Assembly: GCA_938021205.1 (NCBI GenBank)
Contig: CALIGI010000051.1
Coordinates: 1 to 35,969 of the forward strand
Reading direction: 5' to 3'
DNA from: an uncultured Pseudanabaenaceae cyanobacterium
Lineage (GTDB): Bacteria > Cyanobacteriota > Cyanobacteriia > PCC-9006 > JAAUQQ01
DNA length: 35,969 nucleotides
Below, piece after piece: positions 33,476 through 35,969 of the stretch (position 1 is its first letter; each line of letters begins with the position of its first letter). The translations under genes were made by a program, and so were the position numbers. Below the pieces are notes generated by a model. It was not told the origin of the DNA. It was given only the letters and a program-made list of their open reading frames with translations, and searched no databases.

Positions 33476-34462
33476 ATGCGAATCCTAGTTACAGGCGGTG
33501 CAGGGTTTATCGGCTCTCACCTCATCGACCGTCTGATGAATGAAGGACATGATGTTCTTTGTTTGGATAATTTCTACACCGGCCACAAGCGCAATGTGAT
33601 GCGGTGGTTGGGTAACCCCTATTTCGAACTTATTCGTCACGATATCACCGAGGAAATTCGCCTCGAAGTCGATCAGATCTATCACCTGGCTTGCCCTGCT
33701 TCTCCGGTTCACTATCAGTACAACCCGGTAAAGACCATCAAGACCAATGTGATGGGAACGCTCAATATGTTGGGCCTTGCAAAGCGCGTAAAAGCTCGCA
33801 TTCTGCTCGCTTCTACTTCAGAAGTGTATGGCGATCCCGAAGTACATCCCCAGTCTGAGGAGTATCGCGGCAACGTCAATCCCATTGGTATCCGCTCTTG
33901 CTATGACGAAGGAAAGCGTGTAGCAGAGACCCTTTGCTTTGATTATCACCGCCAGAACAATGTTGATATTCGCGTGGCGCGAATTTTCAACACCTATGGC
34001 CCTCGCATGTTGGAAAACGATGGTCGTGTTGTCAGTAACTTCGTGGCCCAGGCGCTGCGCGGTGAAGCTTTGACCGTCTATGGCGATGGCTCCCAGACCC
34101 GCAGCTTCTGCTATGTAGCTGATTTAGTAGATGGTCTCATTCGCCTCATGAATGGTGGTCATATGGGACCCGTTAACTTGGGTAACCCTGGCGAATACAC
34201 CATTTTGGAGCTGGCTCAGATGATTCAGCACAAGATTAATCCTGAGGCAGAGATTCAATTCAAGTCTCTTCCTCAAGATGATCCCAAGCGTCGCCGCCCA
34301 GACATCTCCCGTGCTCAGGAGTGGTTGGGTTGGGAGCCTAAGGTTCCTGTCCAGGAAGGCCTGGAGAAGATGATTGCCGATTTCCGCAGCCGCTTGGCTC
34401 CCGAGCCCTATGCCTCTAATGCTGCGGTGGATGGCAAGCCTCGGATTCCTACAGCGGTGTAG
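33476..34462 (+). CDS. uxs: UDP-glucuronate decarboxylase (UDP-xylose synthase)
   Basis: This extended short-chain dehydrogenase converts UDP-glucuronate to UDP-xylose through NAD+-dependent oxidation and decarboxylation. The Rossmann motif TGGAGFIGS is at 6-14, the family-typical [20 protein letters not shown] at about 68-87, STSEVYGDP near 113-121, Tyr143 and Lys147 in SCYDEGKR, and [10 protein letters not shown] thereafter. [13 protein letters not shown] and [11 protein letters not shown] are characteristic of the decarboxylase rather than of 4,6-dehydratases. Length (328) and N-terminus ([13 protein letters not shown]) fit bacterial-type UXS. ATG start without a strong ribosome-binding site. 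It is followed by ugd, which makes its substrate. Confidence 0.94.
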   Translation: MRILVTGGAGFIGSHLIDRLMNEGHDVLCLDNFYTGHKRNVMRWLGNPYFELIRHDITEEIRLEVDQIYHLACPASPVHYQYNPVKTIKTNVMGTLNMLGLAKRVKARILLASTSEVYGDPEVHPQSEEYRGNVNPIGIRSCYDEGKRVAETLCFDYHRQNNVDIRVARIFNTYGPRMLENDGRVVSNFVAQALRGEALTVYGDGSQTRSFCYVADLVDGLIRLMNGGHMGPVNLGNPGEYTILELAQMIQHKINPEAEIQFKSLPQDDPKRRRPDISRAQEWLGWEPKVPVQEGLEKMIADFRSRLAPEPYASNAAVDGKPRIPTAV

Positions 34463-34545
34463 TTAAGTTTAGGGTGCCACTGAGGTGTCACTGGCTCCCA
34501 GGCTGCGAGCTGGATTTTCCCGCCAGTTCGGTCAGCTTCAAATTT

Positions 34546-34594
34546 TGAGGAAGCGTTCTGGGATGGCTCCCGCTGCTGTCAGCACGCTTCCTCA
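34546..34594 (+). promoter_or_regulatory. Stem-loop in the uxs-ugd spacer
   Basis: TGAGGAAGCGT (34546-34556) pairs with ACGCTTCCTCA (34584-34594), with a 27 nt loop that could hold a small inner stem (GGGA...TCCC). There is no T-run after it. It lies 55 nt before the ugd ATG and could protect or attenuate the downstream message. Confidence 0.4.
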
Positions 34595-34648
34595 GCCCTT
34601 CTGTGATTGTGTTTTGTCTACATATCTGAATTTTAAGGATTGAGATCT

Positions 34649-35969
34649 ATGCGAGTTTGCGTCATTGGTACCGGCTATGTGGGCCTAGTGACGGGGGTGT
34701 GTCTCTCCCATGCTGGCCATGAAGTTATTTGTATTGACAACAACGAAGAGAAGGTCAAACTGATGCAGTCGGGCCAGTCCCCGATTTATGAGCCCGGCCT
34801 CTCTGAGTTGATGAAGTCTTCCATGGAAGCCAAGCGCCTCCAGTTCTCCAGCGACCTCAAGGCAGGCGTGGAGCATGGCGAAATCCTCTTCATCGCGGTG
34901 GGTACACCTCCACTCCCCACGGGCGAAAGCGACACTCGCTATGTGGAGGCGGTCGCTCGCGGCATTGGTGCCAACTTGCCTGAGAACAGCTACAAAGTCA
35001 TCGTCAACAAGTCCACTGTGCCCATCGGCTCCGGTGACTGGGTGCGCATGTTGGTGCTGGACGGTGCCAAGGAAACCAAGAAAGAATTGGTGGGTGCCGG
35101 TGGCGGGGCTGCTGTAGCAGACGCACCTAAGATCACCTTCGATGTGGTCAGCAACCCTGAATTCCTGCGCGAAGGTTCTGCGGTGTATGACACCTTCAAC
35201 CCCGATCGCATCGTTCTAGGCAGCAATGGCTCCCGCGCCATCACTTTGATGGAAGAGCTCTACACTCCCATCACCGAGCGTCAGTTTGCCGAAGACAAAG
35301 CTGCTCCCCAGGTTCCTGTGGTGGTGACCGACCTCAGCTCTGCGGAAATGATCAAGTATGCCGCTAACGCATTCTTGGCCACCAAGATTAGCTTTATGAA
35401 TGAAGTGGCTAACATTTGCGATCGCGTCGGTGCTGACGTGACCCAAGTGGGCAAAGGCATCGGCCTCGATTCCCGCATTGGCAACAAGTTCCTCAACGCT
35501 GGCATTGGCTGGGGTGGCTCTTGTTTCCCTAAGGATGTTTCCGCGCTGGTCCACACCGCCGATGACTACGGCTACGATGCTGAGCTGCTAAAGGCCACCA
35601 TCGATGTCAACAGCCGTCAGCGCTTGGTTGCCCTAGAGAAGCTCCAGCATGAGCTGAAGATCCTTAAAGGTAAGGTGGTGGGTCTGTTGGGTCTGACCTT
35701 CAAGCCTGACACCGATGACATGCGTGACGCCCCAGCCTTGATCATGATTGAGCATCTCAACCGTTTGGGCGCTCGCGTCAAGGCGTTTGACCCCATCGTT
35801 TCCCAGTCCGGCATTAGCAATGGCATGACCGGCGTGATTGTTGAGACTGATGCTGAGCGTTTGGCTGACAGCTGCGATGCCTTGGTGCTGGTCACTGAGT
35901 GGAAGCAGTTCCTCGACTTGGATTACACCAAGATGGCCGGGCTGATGAATGATCCTTTGATCATTGATG
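34649..35969 (+). CDS. ugd: UDP-glucose 6-dehydrogenase, cut by the window end
   Basis: Ugd oxidises UDP-glucose to UDP-glucuronate using two NAD+. The frame runs 440 codons without a stop and leaves the window. The NAD-binding start MRVCVIGTGYVGLVTGVCLS (1-20) is followed by VGTPPLPTG (84-92), VNKSTVPIGSGDW, VSNPEFLREGSAVYD (167-181), the lysine region AEMIKYAANAFLATKISFMNE, and GWGGSCFPKD with the catalytic Cys292. The C-terminal UDP-binding domain (GLTFKPDTDDMRDAPAL) is nearly complete; only about 20 residues seem to be missing. A loop with GAGGGAAVADAP (about 149-160) is an insertion compared with the short bacterial enzymes; I recall it in cyanobacterial ones. The ATG is at 34649, after the spacer hairpin. 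Confidence 0.95.
   Translation, partial: MRVCVIGTGYVGLVTGVCLSHAGHEVICIDNNEEKVKLMQSGQSPIYEPGLSELMKSSMEAKRLQFSSDLKAGVEHGEILFIAVGTPPLPTGESDTRYVEAVARGIGANLPENSYKVIVNKSTVPIGSGDWVRMLVLDGAKETKKELVGAGGGAAVADAPKITFDVVSNPEFLREGSAVYDTFNPDRIVLGSNGSRAITLMEELYTPITERQFAEDKAAPQVPVVVTDLSSAEMIKYAANAFLATKISFMNEVANICDRVGADVTQVGKGIGLDSRIGNKFLNAGIGWGGSCFPKDVSALVHTADDYGYDAELLKATIDVNSRQRLVALEKLQHELKILKGKVVGLLGLTFKPDTDDMRDAPALIMIEHLNRLGARVKAFDPIVSQSGISNGMTGVIVETDAERLADSCDALVLVTEWKQFLDLDYTKMAGLMNDPLIID

Overview
The window comes from a cyanobacterial chromosome. The evidence is the frequent octamer GCGATCGC (the HIP1 repeat; I counted roughly thirty by eye) and the gene content: pdhB-secD-secF, a YvcK-family protein with N-terminal membrane helices, glgA, hemC, a TGD3/MlaF-like ATPase and an HpsL-like polysaccharide protein. 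Base composition is moderate. I cannot name the species; a large-genome filamentous or Leptolyngbya-like cyanobacterium is a guess. I saw no rRNA, tRNA, CRISPR array, prophage or complete insertion sequence.

Layout. 1-2.7 kb (minus strand): a PLP-dependent sugar aminotransferase that looks short at its C-terminus, then a gap holding a hidden reading frame, then an exported Pro/Ala-rich putative lipoprotein. 2.9-6.8 kb (plus): a 2H phosphoesterase (2'-5' RNA ligase family), a cyclophilin fused to FG-GAP-like repeats, a MITE-like element and a secreted RNase T2. 6.9-12.8 kb (minus): one gene for a giant modular subtilase (about 1978 aa). 13.4-14.5 kb (minus): a DUF202 membrane protein and an AT-rich TPR protein. 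14.7-18.5 kb: recJ and an AI-2E-type permease, divergent. 18.9-23.9 kb: a small membrane protein, a strong convergent terminator, then (minus) pdhB, secD, secF and a small membrane protein, with tsaE further upstream. 24-26.6 kb: yvcK and a MlaF-like ABC ATPase, divergent. 26.7-33 kb (minus): an O-antigen-polymerase-like (HpsL-like) protein, a second MITE copy, glgA, hemC, purN and a VanZ-like gene. 33.5 kb to the right edge (plus): uxs and ugd, the latter cut by the window end.

How the genes fit together. The first third is rich in secreted or surface-type proteins (lipoprotein, cyclophilin/FG-GAP, RNase T2, giant protease). The middle is housekeeping: DNA repair, Sec export, pyruvate dehydrogenase, tRNA t6A, and carbon-flux or cell-wall control. 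The last third deals with polysaccharide and central biosynthesis. At the right edge, ugd and uxs together convert UDP-glucose to UDP-glucuronate and then UDP-xylose.

The points most worth a second look are: (1) two diverged, oppositely oriented copies of a 130-131 bp inverted-repeat element; (2) the giant subtilase, which fuses a protease to a sorbosone/glucose-dehydrogenase-like propeller, four Calx-beta-like repeats, an amidotransferase-like domain and three exact-period 366 bp repeats; (3) a protein-like frame at 1515-1782 that a one-base change would join to an ATG; (4) nested inverted repeats between secD and secF. I did not find a convincing wholly new multi-gene system. All coordinates and motif calls are from reading by eye, without database searches.
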